Shown here: positions 56,801 to 64,000 of the stretch, piece after piece | How the letters are laid out: each line of letters begins with the position of its first letter | How positions within the stretch are numbered: the first letter of the stretch is position 1 | Source: Nocardioides mangrovicus | Lineage (GTDB): Bacteria; Actinomycetota; Actinomycetes; Propionibacteriales; Nocardioidaceae | Length of the DNA: 64,000 nt | Assembly: GCF_003674065.1 (NCBI RefSeq) | Contig: NZ_RDBE01000001.1 | Span: forward strand, 457,614-521,613 | Direction of reading: 5' to 3' | Notes under the pieces: model-generated | The model's input: the letters and a program-made list of their open reading frames with translations, nothing else | Database searches by the model: none | What the model was told of the DNA's origin: nothing | Position numbers and translations under genes: made by a program

Positions 56801-57550
56801 CTACTTCCGCCCCAGCACCTGCGCCCGCTGCTTGACCACGCCCGGCACCAGCCGGCTGCCGGCGACGATCGCCTTGTAGCGCAGGCTCGGGATGCAGACC
56901 GCCTTGCCGGCGTGAAGGTCGTGCAGCGCCTCGGCCACGACGTCGCCCGCCTCCAGCCACAGCAGCCGGGGCGCCGAGGACTGTGAGACGTCCATGCGCT
57001 GGTGGAACTCGGTGCGCACGAAGCCGGGGCACATCGCCATCACCTGCACCCCGGCGGGGGCGTACTCGGCGTGCGCCCACTCGCTGAGCTTGGTGACATA
57101 GGCCTTCGCGGCGCTGTAGCTGCCGCGCGGGAAGAACCCGGCCACCGAGGAGACGTTGACGACCTGGCCGCTGCCGCGCTCGACCATCGGGCCCAGGGCG
57201 GCGTGCAGCAGCCGCATGACGGCGACCACGAGCACGTCGAGCTGCGCCTGCTCGCGCTCGAGGCCGTGCTCGAGGAAGCGACCCTTGAGCCCGAAGCCGG
57301 CGTTGTTGACCAGGACGTCGACACCGGCCGCCAGTCTGGCCTCGACGGTCGCCAGCTGCTCGCGGTCGGTGAGGTCGGCCACCAGCACTTCCGTGCCCAC
57401 GCCGTGCTGGTCGCGGAGCTCGGCGGCCACCTGCTCGAGCCGCTCCTCGTCGCGCGCGACGAGGACGACGTCGTGCCCCCGCGCGGCGAGGGCGTGGGCG
57501 AAGGCGTGCCCGATGCCGGCGGTGGGGCCGGTGACGAGAGCGGTCGACAT
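56801..57550 (-). CDS. Short-chain dehydrogenase/reductase
   Basis: Classical SDR of 249 residues. Cofactor motif TGPTAGIGHA at the N-terminus, LVNNAGFG, NVSSVAGFFP with the catalytic Ser, and YSAAKAY with Tyr and Lys. An Asp/Arg after beta-2 (VARDEERL) points to NADP preference. The C-terminal extension is basic. ATG 57550 has CAGGGT 6 nt upstream overlapping a GGTGGAG Shine-Dalgarno-like run. The gene is divergent from the ParA-like gene and separated from it by a 16-bp inverted repeat, so both may be under one repressor. Confidence 0.9.
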   Translation of the reverse strand: MSTALVTGPTAGIGHAFAHALAARGHDVVLVARDEERLEQVAAELRDQHGVGTEVLVADLTDREQLATVEARLAAGVDVLVNNAGFGLKGRFLEHGLEREQAQLDVLVVAVMRLLHAALGPMVERGSGQVVNVSSVAGFFPRGSYSAAKAYVTKLSEWAHAEYAPAGVQVMAMCPGFVRTEFHQRMDVSQSSAPRLLWLEAGDVVAEALHDLHAGKAVCIPSLRYKAIVAGSRLVPGVVKQRAQVLGRK

Positions 57551-57569
57551 GGCTCCACCCTGACAGGTT

Positions 57570-57585
57570 CGTACCGACCGGTACG
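57570..57585. promoter_or_regulatory. Inverted repeat CGTACCG-AC-CGGTACG, likely operator
   Basis: CGTACCGACCGGTACG has perfect 7-bp arms around a 2-bp centre, the size and style of TetR-family operators (TACCGACCGGTA core). It lies midway between the divergent SDR and ParA-like genes and directly upstream of a -10-like CATCAT (57587-57592) for the latter. Confidence 0.6.
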
Positions 57586-57599
57586 GCATCATGGATGCG

Positions 57600-58370
57600 A
57601 TGTCCTCCACCGACAGCGCGCGTGTGCTCGCCGTGGCGAACCAGAAGGGCGGCGTCGCCAAGACGACGACGGTCGCCTCGCTGGGTGCCGCGCTGGGCGA
57701 GCTGGGCCTGCGCGTGCTGCTCGTCGACCTCGACCCGCAGGCCTGCCTGACCTTCAGCCTGGGCATCGATCCCGAGGACGTCGAGCTCTCGGTGCACCAC
57801 GTGCTCACCAAGGGCGTCGCGCCTGCCGAGGTGATCGTGGGCACCGACGACGGCGTCGACCTGCTGCCCGCCACCATCGAGCTCGCCCGCGCCGAGACCG
57901 ACCTGCTGACGCGGACGGGCCGCGAGTACGCCGTGCGCTCGATCGTGGAGGACCTGCCCGACTACGACTGGATCGTGCTCGACTGCCCGCCCTCGCTCGG
58001 CGTGATGACGGTGGCCGCGCTCACCGCCGCCGACTCGGTGCTGATCCCGCTGCAGTGCGAGACGCTCTCGCACCGCGGTGTGGGCCAGCTGCTCGACACC
58101 GTCCACGACGTCAAGCGGTTCACCAACCGCGACCTCGAGGTGCTCGGCGTCCTGCCCACCCTCTACGACGGCCGCACCAACCACGCGCGCACCGTCTTGG
58201 ACACCATCTCCGAGACCTACTCGCTGCCGGTGGTCGAGCCGCCGATCCCCAAGTCGATCCGCTTCGCCGAGGCGCCCGCGGCGGGCCGCTCCATCCTGCG
58301 CACCGCGCGGAGCACCAAGGGAGCACAGGCCTACCGCGAGGTGGCCGCCGGGCTCGCCGGGAGGGCGTGA
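57600..58370 (+). CDS. ParA/MinD-like ATPase
   Basis: P-loop ATPase of 256 residues. The deviant Walker A is NQKGGVAKTTTV, Walker A' LVDLDPQACLTFSLG, Walker B VLDCPPSLGVMTV, all complete. No ParB gene or parS-like repeat is near, so this is an orphan ParA/Soj-like protein rather than the chromosome partition gene. ATG 57600 has CATCAT 7 nt upstream; an ATG at 57591 is in frame. Its stop overlaps the start of the L,D-transpeptidase gene (GTGA), an unusual partnership. Confidence 0.9.
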   Translation: MSSTDSARVLAVANQKGGVAKTTTVASLGAALGELGLRVLLVDLDPQACLTFSLGIDPEDVELSVHHVLTKGVAPAEVIVGTDDGVDLLPATIELARAETDLLTRTGREYAVRSIVEDLPDYDWIVLDCPPSLGVMTVAALTAADSVLIPLQCETLSHRGVGQLLDTVHDVKRFTNRDLEVLGVLPTLYDGRTNHARTVLDTISETYSLPVVEPPIPKSIRFAEAPAAGRSILRTARSTKGAQAYREVAAGLAGRA

Positions 58371-59038
58371 GCGTGGCCGCACGCTCCCGCGTCCGCTACG
58401 ACCGGATGACCGCGCTGCTGGTCGCCACCGGCACGACGCTGTTCGCGTTCCTGTCCGGCATGGGCACCTTCGGGCCGGTCTCGGCCGAGGGCGCACCGCA
58501 GCAGACCCGGGTCGGCTCGACGATGCTGCGCGCCGAGCGGGCGATGAGCACGGCGACGCCGCAACGTGCGGGCGTTGCGGTCGAGGCCAGCGCCCGCCAC
58601 GAGGCGACCGACCAGGACGGCAGCACCGCGACCGTCGCCCTGCCCGCCGGCAGCGGCGCCGGCAAGCGCGTCGTCTTCGACATGTCCGACCAGCGGGTCT
58701 GGCTGGTCGGCGCGAACGGGTCGGTCGTGCGCAGCTACCTGGTCTCCGGCAGCGTCACCGACAACCTCAAGCCGGGCCGCTACCGCGTCTACTCGCGCTC
58801 GCGGCACGCCGTCGGCGTCGAGGACTCCGGCACCATGCAGTACTTCGTCCGCTTCACCCGCGGCCAGAACGCCGCGATCGGCTTCCACGACATCCCGGTC
58901 GACCACGGGCACTACGTGCAGACCACGGCCCAGCTGGGCACGCCGCAGTCGCACGGGTGCATCCGGCAGTACCGGCCCGACGCGATCCAGCTGTGGAACT
59001 TCGCCCCCGTGGGGACTCAGGTCTCGGTGGTGGCCTGA
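58367..59038 (+). CDS. L,D-transpeptidase (YkuD), secreted
   Basis: Protein of 223 residues with a signal/anchor near the N-terminus (MTALLVATGTTLFAFLSGMG) and a YkuD domain: RVVFDMSDQRVWLVGANGSVVRSYLVSGS, AIGFHDIP and the catalytic PQSHGCIRQ with His and Cys. It lacks the Ig-like domain of the protein at 52,574. It would cross-link or modify peptidoglycan. GTG 58367 overlaps the ParA-like stop (GTGA), so it is translationally coupled to it. Its last 22 bp overlap the convergent helicase gene. Confidence 0.9.
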   Translation: MSVAARSRVRYDRMTALLVATGTTLFAFLSGMGTFGPVSAEGAPQQTRVGSTMLRAERAMSTATPQRAGVAVEASARHEATDQDGSTATVALPAGSGAGKRVVFDMSDQRVWLVGANGSVVRSYLVSGSVTDNLKPGRYRVYSRSRHAVGVEDSGTMQYFVRFTRGQNAAIGFHDIPVDHGHYVQTTAQLGTPQSHGCIRQYRPDAIQLWNFAPVGTQVSVVA

Positions 59039-60483
59039 CCGCTGGTCTGGCTGCTGGTCTGGCCGCTCGCCTGGCCGCCACGGGTGCGGCGGCGACGCCG
59101 GTTGCGGCTCTTGCGGGGCTGGTCGCCGTCGGCGGCAGCCGCCGGGGCCTCGGACCGCTCGGACCGCTCGGACCGCTGACCGCCTCGTGACCGTGAGCGG
59201 CCGCCGCCACCCTTGCTGCCACCGTTGCCGCCGCGGGCCGGCTTGTCGTCGGTCCTGGGGCGCTCCGACGGGGGCTTGATGCGGCCCTTGGTGCCGGGCG
59301 GGATGCCCATGTCGTGCAGGAAGTTCTCCGAGCTGGAGTACGTCTCGAGCACGTTGTCGAAGGGCAGGTCCAGCGCCTTGTTGATCATCTTCCAGCGGTG
59401 CAGGTCCGACCAGTCGACGAAGGTGACGGCGACGCCGGAGGCGCCCGCGCGGCCGGTGCGGCCGATGCGGTGGACGTAGGTCTTCTCGTCCTCGGGGCAG
59501 GTGTAGTTCACGACGTGGGTGACGCCGGAGACGTCAATGCCGCGAGCGGCGACGTCGGTGGCCACCAGCACGCGCAGCTTGCCCTCGCGGAACCGGGTCA
59601 GCGCCTTCTCGCGGGCCGTCTGGGCCATGTCGCCGTGCAACGGGCTGGAGTCGAAGCCGCGGTCGGAGAGGTCGTCGGCCACGCGCTGGGCCTGCCGCTT
59701 GGTGCGGGTGAAGACGATGGTGAGCCCGGAGTCCTCGGCCTGCAGCATCTTGCCGAGCATCTCGGGCTTGTCCAGGTCGTGGGCCTGGTAGATGAACTGC
59801 GCCGTGGCGGGCACGGTGGCGTTCTCGTACGACGACTCGGCCCGGATGTTCATCGGGTGGCGCATGTGCATGCGCGCCAGGGCGACGATCGCGGCCGGCA
59901 TGGTGGCCGAGAACAGCATGGTCTGCCGGGTCTCGGGCGTGCTGCGGATGATCCGCTCCACGTCGGGCAGGAAGCCCAGGTCGAGCATCTCGTCGGCCTC
60001 GTCGAGCACCAGCGCCTTGACGTGGCTGATGTCGAGCGAGCGGCGGTTCATCAAGTCGATCAGCCGGCCCGGCGTGCCGACGACGACGTCGACGCCGGCG
60101 GACAGGGCGTCCAGCTGCGGCTCGTAGGGCACGCCGCCGTAGACGGTGAGCACGCGGATCTTGCGGTCCGCGCCGGCCAGGGCCAGGTCGCCCGACACCT
60201 GGAGCGCGAGCTCACGGGTGGGGGCGACGACCAGGGCCTGCGGCTTGCCGGGGGCGACCAGCTCGGCGTAGTCGGGGTCGTGGGGGGCGACCGTGCGCTG
60301 CAGCACGGGGATGCCGAAGGCGAGGGTCTTGCCGGTGCCCGTGCGGGCCTGGCCGATCAGGTCGGTGCCCATCAGGGCGACCGACAGGGTCATCTCCTGG
60401 ATGGCGAACGGGGTGACGATGCCGACGCGCTCGAGCGCGTCGGCGATCTCGGGGAGCACCCCGAGCTCTCGGAAGGTGGTCAA
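59017..60483 (-). CDS. DEAD-box RNA helicase (RhlE-like)
   Basis: ATP-dependent RNA helicase of 488 residues with a complete motif set: Q motif TPFAIQEM, motif I ARTGTGKT, PTRELALQ, motif II DEAD in VLDEADEMLDL, SAT in LFSATMP, and HRIGRTGRAG. The C-terminal 120 residues are Arg/Gly/Ser/Gln-rich (GGQRSERSERSE, RRRRRTRGGQASGQ), typical RNA-binding tails. The start is TTG 60483, since no ATG or GTG is in frame before conserved sequence. Position next to DUF3107, TetR and moeZ matches mycobacterial Rv3211-Rv3206c. Confidence 0.92.
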   Translation of the reverse strand: MTTFRELGVLPEIADALERVGIVTPFAIQEMTLSVALMGTDLIGQARTGTGKTLAFGIPVLQRTVAPHDPDYAELVAPGKPQALVVAPTRELALQVSGDLALAGADRKIRVLTVYGGVPYEPQLDALSAGVDVVVGTPGRLIDLMNRRSLDISHVKALVLDEADEMLDLGFLPDVERIIRSTPETRQTMLFSATMPAAIVALARMHMRHPMNIRAESSYENATVPATAQFIYQAHDLDKPEMLGKMLQAEDSGLTIVFTRTKRQAQRVADDLSDRGFDSSPLHGDMAQTAREKALTRFREGKLRVLVATDVAARGIDVSGVTHVVNYTCPEDEKTYVHRIGRTGRAGASGVAVTFVDWSDLHRWKMINKALDLPFDNVLETYSSSENFLHDMGIPPGTKGRIKPPSERPRTDDKPARGGNGGSKGGGGRSRSRGGQRSERSERSEAPAAAADGDQPRKSRNRRRRRTRGGQASGQTSSQTSGQATTET

Positions 60484-60550
60484 GCGTGGTCACGCTCTCT
60501 CGTGCGTAGGTCGGAGAAAGACGCTCAAGCCTCGCTTGGTGGTGGAGCTT

Positions 60551-60595
60551 CACACCGTTCCCGGTGTGGTCACCCGGCTCCGCGGCTCGGGTGAG
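60551..60595 (-). other. Two hairpins in the helicase leader
   Basis: On the minus-strand RNA, arms of TCACCCG/CGGGTGA (60595..60570) form one stem-loop, and CACACCG/CGGTGTG (60568..60551) another, 17 nt later. They lie 68-112 nt upstream of the TTG start of the DEAD helicase, between it and DUF3107. They could terminate the upstream transcript or control the helicase mRNA. Confidence 0.5.
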
Positions 60596-60638
60596 ATGCG
60601 TCGGGATGCCTGGACGTCGAGCGCCAGTCTACCCGCTG

Positions 60639-60860
60639 CTAGCCGCGGAACCCGACGGTGCCGGTGACGCTGGTGGTGACGTCGACGTAGGCGAGCCGGT
60701 CGGCGGGCACCACGATGCGGCGCCCGCGAGCGTCGGAGAGGGCCACGACGCCGTTGTCGGCGATGGCCTTGGCCACCATCTTCTCGATGCCGTCGGCGTC
60801 GAGGTCGGTGTCGATGGACAGCTCGCGGGGGGCGTTCTGGACGCCGATCTTGACCTCCAT
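60639..60860 (-). CDS. DUF3107 protein
   Basis: A 73-residue protein of the actinobacterial DUF3107 family (annotated ATP-binding in some databases): MEVKIGVQNAPRELSIDTDLDADGIEKMVAKAIADNGVV...GRRIVVPADRLAYVDV...GTVGFRG. The homologue is Mycobacterium Rv3208A, adjacent to the TetR gene as here. ATG 60860 has a strong AGGAGG ribosome-binding site about 7 nt upstream, in contrast to the leaderless neighbours. The function is unknown. Confidence 0.9.
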   Translation of the reverse strand: MEVKIGVQNAPRELSIDTDLDADGIEKMVAKAIADNGVVALSDARGRRIVVPADRLAYVDVTTSVTGTVGFRG

Positions 60861-60892
60861 GGGAGGACCTCCTGATACGTGGGTGGGTGTGG

Positions 60893-61525
60893 TCAGTGCT
60901 CGTCGTTGCGGGGGTAGCCGCGGATGCCGCGCCAGGCCAGTCCGGAGACCAGCGCCACGGCGTCGTCGCGGGAGAGCTTCGACCCCTGCGCCAACCAGTA
61001 ACGCGCACTGACCTGGGCCATTCCCACCAGCGAGACCGCCAGCAGATGGGCGGGCTCGTCGGGCAGGCCGGTGTCCTCGCGGATGACCTCGGCGGTCAGC
61101 GCCGCGCACTCGCGGGTGACGCGGTCGACGCGCTCGCGGACGGCCGGCTCGTTGGTCAGGTCGGACTCGAAGACCAGCCGGAAGGCGCCCTCGGCGGCTG
61201 CGACGTAGTCGTAGAAGGCGCTCATCGTCGCCGCGACGCGCTCCTTGTTGTCCTCGGTGGAGGCCAGCGCACGGCGCGAGGAGTCGATGATCGTGTCGCA
61301 GGAGGTGTCCAGCAGCGCGAGGTAGAGCTCCAGCTTGCCGGGGAAGTGCTGGTAGAGCACCGGCTTGGAGACCCCGGCCCGGTCGGCGATCTCGTCCATG
61401 GCGGCGGCGTGGTAGCCCTGCTCGGCGAAGACCTCGAGCGCGGCCTGCAGCAACTGGCGCCGGCGAGCGCCGCGGGGCAGTCGTACGCCCCGGGCCGTGC
61501 GCGTCGCGCCGTCTGCTGTCGCCAC
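60893..61525 (-). CDS. TetR family transcriptional regulator
   Basis: Regulator of 210 residues. The N-terminal helix-turn-helix is RRQLLQAALEVFAEQGYHAAAMDEIADRAGVSKPVLYQHFPGKLELYLALLD, a canonical TetR domain; the ligand domain follows. GTG 61525 has TAGGGT 7 nt upstream; the in-frame start at 61636 lies upstream of that promoter and is rejected. It corresponds to mycobacterial Rv3208. A target site is not visible in its own promoter, and the operator at 57,570 cannot be assigned to it without experiment. Confidence 0.93.
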   Translation of the reverse strand: MATADGATRTARGVRLPRGARRRQLLQAALEVFAEQGYHAAAMDEIADRAGVSKPVLYQHFPGKLELYLALLDTSCDTIIDSSRRALASTEDNKERVAATMSAFYDYVAAAEGAFRLVFESDLTNEPAVRERVDRVTRECAALTAEVIREDTGLPDEPAHLLAVSLVGMAQVSARYWLAQGSKLSRDDAVALVSGLAWRGIRGYPRNDEH

Positions 61526-61532
61526 GCCGCGA

Positions 61533-61538
61533 ACCCTA
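61533..61538 (-). promoter_or_regulatory. -10 hexamer TAGGGT of the TetR gene
   Basis: TAGGGT on the minus strand is 7 nt before GTG 61525 with no Shine-Dalgarno; this decides the start. Confidence 0.55.
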
Positions 61539-61653
61539 CCCGTCAGTCCGGATCGCGGTCGGTGCCCGGTCGGGCACCCACCACTGCGGGAACATGGAGC
61601 CGAGCACCGCTGTTGGGTGCATCGCAAGGACTCCACTGCGAAGGACTGCTGAC

Positions 61654-62856
61654 GTGACCCCTCTGGTCGAACCCGCCGACGAGCTGAGCATCGACGAGGT
61701 GCGGCGCTACAGCCGGCATCTGATCATCCCGGACGTCGGGATGAGCGGGCAGAAGCGGCTCAAGAACGCCAAGGTGCTGGTCATCGGCGCCGGCGGGCTG
61801 GGCAGCCCGGCGCTGCTCTACCTGGCCGCGGCCGGCGTCGGGACCCTCGGCATCGCCGAGTTCGACGAGGTCGACGAGTCGAACCTGCAGCGCCAGGTGA
61901 TCCACGGCCAGTCCGACATCGGCAAGCCGAAGGCGATCTCGGCGAAGGAGTCGATCGCCGAGACGAACCCCTACGTCGAGGTCGTCGTGCACAACGAGCG
62001 GCTCGACAACGACAACGTCATGGAGATCTTCCGCGGCTACGACCTCATCGTCGACGGCACGGACAACTTCGCGACGCGCTACATGGTCAACGACGCCGCG
62101 TACTTCCTCGGCATCCCCTACGTGTGGGGCTCGATCTACCGCTTCGACGGCCAGGCCAGCGTCTTCGCGCCCACCCTCGCCGACGACGCGCCGTGCTACC
62201 GCTGCCTCTACCCCGAGCCGCCGCCGCCCGGCATGGTGCCCAGCTGCGCCGAGGGCGGCGTGCTGGGCGTGCTGTGCGCCAGCATCGGCTCCATCCAGGT
62301 CAACGAGGCCATCAAGCTCATCACCGGCATCGGCGAGCCCGCCGTCGGCCAGCTGGTCATCTACGACGCCCTCGAGCTGGAGTGGCGCAAGCTCAAGGTC
62401 CGCAAGGACCCGAACTGCGCGCTGTGCGGGGAGAATCCCACCGTCACCGGCCTGATCGACTACGAGACCTTCTGCGGCGCCGTCTCCGACGAGGCCGCCG
62501 AGGCCGCCGCCGACGCCACCATCTCGGTGACCACGCTGGAGCACATGCTCAAGGAGCGCGCCGAGGGCACGCGGGACTTCCTGCTCGTCGACGTCCGCGA
62601 GCCCAACGAGTACGAGATCAACCAGATCCCCGGATCGGTGCTGATCCCCAAGGGCGAGTTCCTCAACGGCAACGCCTTCGAGCAGCTGCCCAGCTCCGAC
62701 TCCGGGAAGCCGATCGTGCTGCACTGCAAGTCGGGTGTGCGCTCGGCCGAGGCGCTCGCGGTGCTCAAGGGCGCCGGTTACTCCGACGCCGTGCACGTCG
62801 GCGGCGGCGTGGTGGCCTGGGTGAACCAGATCGACCCCAGCCAGCCCAGCTACTGA
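61654..62856 (+). CDS. moeZ: Adenylyltransferase/sulfurtransferase MoeZ
   Basis: Protein of 400 residues that adenylates and then sulfurates small sulfur-carrier proteins (for molybdopterin and thiamine-type pathways and some sulfur-containing metabolites). A ThiF/MoeB domain has the ATP loop VIGAGGLGSPALLYL and CYRCLYPE...NCALC zinc-type cysteine pairs; the C-terminal rhodanese domain (about 290-395) has the catalytic HCKSGVRSA. GTG 61654 is chosen with an AAGGA site about 9 nt upstream; an in-frame ATG at 61594 is longer than relatives. It corresponds to mycobacterial Rv3206c. Confidence 0.95.
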   Translation: MTPLVEPADELSIDEVRRYSRHLIIPDVGMSGQKRLKNAKVLVIGAGGLGSPALLYLAAAGVGTLGIAEFDEVDESNLQRQVIHGQSDIGKPKAISAKESIAETNPYVEVVVHNERLDNDNVMEIFRGYDLIVDGTDNFATRYMVNDAAYFLGIPYVWGSIYRFDGQASVFAPTLADDAPCYRCLYPEPPPPGMVPSCAEGGVLGVLCASIGSIQVNEAIKLITGIGEPAVGQLVIYDALELEWRKLKVRKDPNCALCGENPTVTGLIDYETFCGAVSDEAAEAAADATISVTTLEHMLKERAEGTRDFLLVDVREPNEYEINQIPGSVLIPKGEFLNGNAFEQLPSSDSGKPIVLHCKSGVRSAEALAVLKGAGYSDAVHVGGGVVAWVNQIDPSQPSY

Positions 62857-62893
62857 CGCGTAACCTCGACCCGCCGCCCTCGTTGGGGCCGGT

Positions 62894-63760
62894 ATGCGTC
62901 GCACTCGACTCGTCCTGGCCGCCGCTTCAGCCGTCGCGCTCGCTGGGGCCGCCGTCACCGCAGGCACCACCACCGCGCAGGCCGCACCCACCTGGGCGCC
63001 GGCCGACTCGGCGCTGATTCACCCCGGCACGATGATGTACACCGACGGCGCCCAGTGCACGGCGAACTTCGTCTACAGCGACGCCGCCGGCGACGTCTAC
63101 GTCGGCTACGCCGCCCACTGCGCGGGCACCGGCTCCTCGACCGACACCAACGGCTGCGACACCGCGTCGGTGCCGCTGGGCACCCAGGTCGACTTCACCA
63201 ACGACGGCAACCTGGTCTCCGAGGGCACCATCGTCGGGCACGGCACGCTGGCCTACAGCTCCTGGATCACTGAGCGCGCGCTCGGCACCACCGACGCCAA
63301 CACCTGCGCCTACAACGACCTGGCGCTGGTCAAGGTCGACGCCGCCGACGTCTCCAAGGTGAACCCGTCGGTGCCGTTCTGGGGCGGTCCCACCGGCATC
63401 GACACCGACGGCACCGCCGCCGGCGACCGGGTCTGGACCTACGGCAACTCCTCGCTGCGCGCGGGCCTCTCGCCGCTCTCGCCGCACACCGGCATCAGCC
63501 TGGGCGACGACGCCGCCGACGGCGGCTGGTCGCACCCGCTCTACACCGTCACCCCCGGCATCCCGGGCGACTCCGGAAGCGGCTTCATGAGCGCCGACGG
63601 CAAGGCGATCGGCGTGCTCTCCACCCTCGGGCTGGCACCGCTCCCGGCGTCGAACAACATCGGCGACCTGGCCAAGGAGCTCGCCTTCGCCCAGGAGCAC
63701 TCTGGGATCAGCGGCCTGCAGCTGGTCGACGGCACCGAGCCCTTCGACCCCATCCTCTGA
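62894..63760 (+). CDS. Secreted trypsin-like serine protease
   Basis: Exported protein of 288 residues with a signal peptide (RRTRLVLAAASAVALAGAAVTAGTTTAQA, cut near AQA-AP). The chymotrypsin-type triad is visible: His in YAAHCAGTG, Asp in NDLALVKVD, Ser in PGIPGDSGSGF. Four cysteines (C55, C76, C91, C137 in approximate numbering) could form disulfides. TAACCT at 62861-62866 is a possible -10, giving a short leader. It is monocistronic after moeZ. Confidence 0.85.
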   Translation: MRRTRLVLAAASAVALAGAAVTAGTTTAQAAPTWAPADSALIHPGTMMYTDGAQCTANFVYSDAAGDVYVGYAAHCAGTGSSTDTNGCDTASVPLGTQVDFTNDGNLVSEGTIVGHGTLAYSSWITERALGTTDANTCAYNDLALVKVDAADVSKVNPSVPFWGGPTGIDTDGTAAGDRVWTYGNSSLRAGLSPLSPHTGISLGDDAADGGWSHPLYTVTPGIPGDSGSGFMSADGKAIGVLSTLGLAPLPASNNIGDLAKELAFAQEHSGISGLQLVDGTEPFDPIL

Positions 63761-63781
63761 CGACGGGGCACACTCCTCGGT

Positions 63782-64000
63782 GTGGTCAGCCGCACCGAGG
63801 AGTACGTCGAGCGCGTGCTCTCGATCGTCGAGCAGGTGCCGGCCGGGCGGGTCACCACCTACGGCCTGATCGCCGAGGTCGTCGGCAGCGGCCCCCGTCT
63901 GGTGGGCAACGTGATGGCCACCGACGGCGGCGGTGTGCCGTGGTGGCGGGTGGTGCGAGCCGACGGCTCGCTGCCGCCCTCGCACGGCGACGAGGCACGG
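63782..64000 (+). CDS. Alkyltransferase-like protein, N-terminal part
   Basis: The DNA-binding domain of the O6-alkylguanine-DNA alkyltransferase family, cut off by the window edge after 73 codons: EEYVERVLSIVEQVPAGRVTTYGLIAEVVG, then NVMATDGGGVPWWRVVRADGSLPPS. The reactive PCHRV is replaced by PWWRVV, so this is an alkyltransferase-like protein that flags O6-alkylguanine for nucleotide excision repair instead of repairing it. GTG 63782 has CACACT 7 nt upstream; GTG 63780 is out of frame. Confidence 0.9.
   Translation, partial: MVSRTEEYVERVLSIVEQVPAGRVTTYGLIAEVVGSGPRLVGNVMATDGGGVPWWRVVRADGSLPPSHGDEAR

Noticed and set aside
57591-58370. Chromosome partition parAB locus
   Set aside because: No parB gene, no parS repeat and no gidB/rnpA neighbourhood; the ParA-like gene is an orphan next to an L,D-transpeptidase.

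Overview
The window reads as chromosomal DNA of a high-G+C actinobacterium, most likely a Nocardioides-type propionibacterium. The clues are the roughly 70% G+C coding style, many GTG starts, mycothiol synthesis (mshB), the actinobacterial DAP genes, DUF222/HNH nuclease, DUF3107, DUF3117, DUF5302, DUF5994 and DUF6758 genes, and gene order matching Mycobacterium: mshB, fdxA, dapC, dapD, dapE, LOG protein, DivIVA-like protein, O-methyltransferase, sigE-rseA-htrA, tatB, mrp; and, at the right end, DEAD helicase, DUF3107, TetR and moeZ. No tRNA, rRNA, CRISPR array or intact mobile element was found.

Layout. 0-9 kb: potassium transporter kup and two bifunctional GGDEF-EAL enzymes (a cytosolic PAS-GAF form and a membrane form with an external sensor domain) around a lipase, an acyl-ACP desaturase and a histidine phosphatase. 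9-17.7 kb: a PQQ-type sugar dehydrogenase lipoprotein, HU, a thioesterase, mshB, a VanW protein, a LuxR regulator between two palindromes, DUF5994 coupled to a tiny Cys4 protein, and a hemolysin III family protein. 17.7-27 kb: the diaminopimelate group (dapC, dapD, dapE) with fdxA, a transglycosylase-like protein, LOG, a DivIVA-like protein and pepA. 27-35.5 kb: the envelope-stress and export block (sigE, rseA, htrA, tatB, mrp, DUF1003, MgtE-like), interrupted between htrA and tatB by about 1.7 kb of lower-G+C unrecognised genes. 35.5-38 kb: a third GGDEF-EAL enzyme.

38-48 kb is the most unusual part. It holds an EamA/DMT transporter, a LicC-like nucleotidyltransferase, two head-to-head copies of a cassette (LicD-like transferase fused to a SAM methyltransferase, plus a 78-residue coiled-coil partner) and a sulfotransferase. 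Together these suggest a surface-glycan decoration system that transfers a phospho-group and may also methylate and sulfate. 48-64 kb holds housekeeping and envelope genes (MaoC, PHP phosphoesterase, MarC, two L,D-transpeptidases, a ParA-like ATPase, DEAD helicase, TetR, MoeZ, a secreted protease, an alkyltransferase-like protein) and a DUF222-HNH endonuclease under a perfect LexA box.

Two genome-wide habits stand out. First, more than twenty start codons, mostly of genes that head transcription units, have a TANNNT hexamer 6-8 nt upstream and no Shine-Dalgarno, which points to leaderless mRNAs; in two divergent pairs the two -10 boxes overlap in one near-palindrome. Second, convergent neighbours usually overlap or nearly overlap at their 3' ends.
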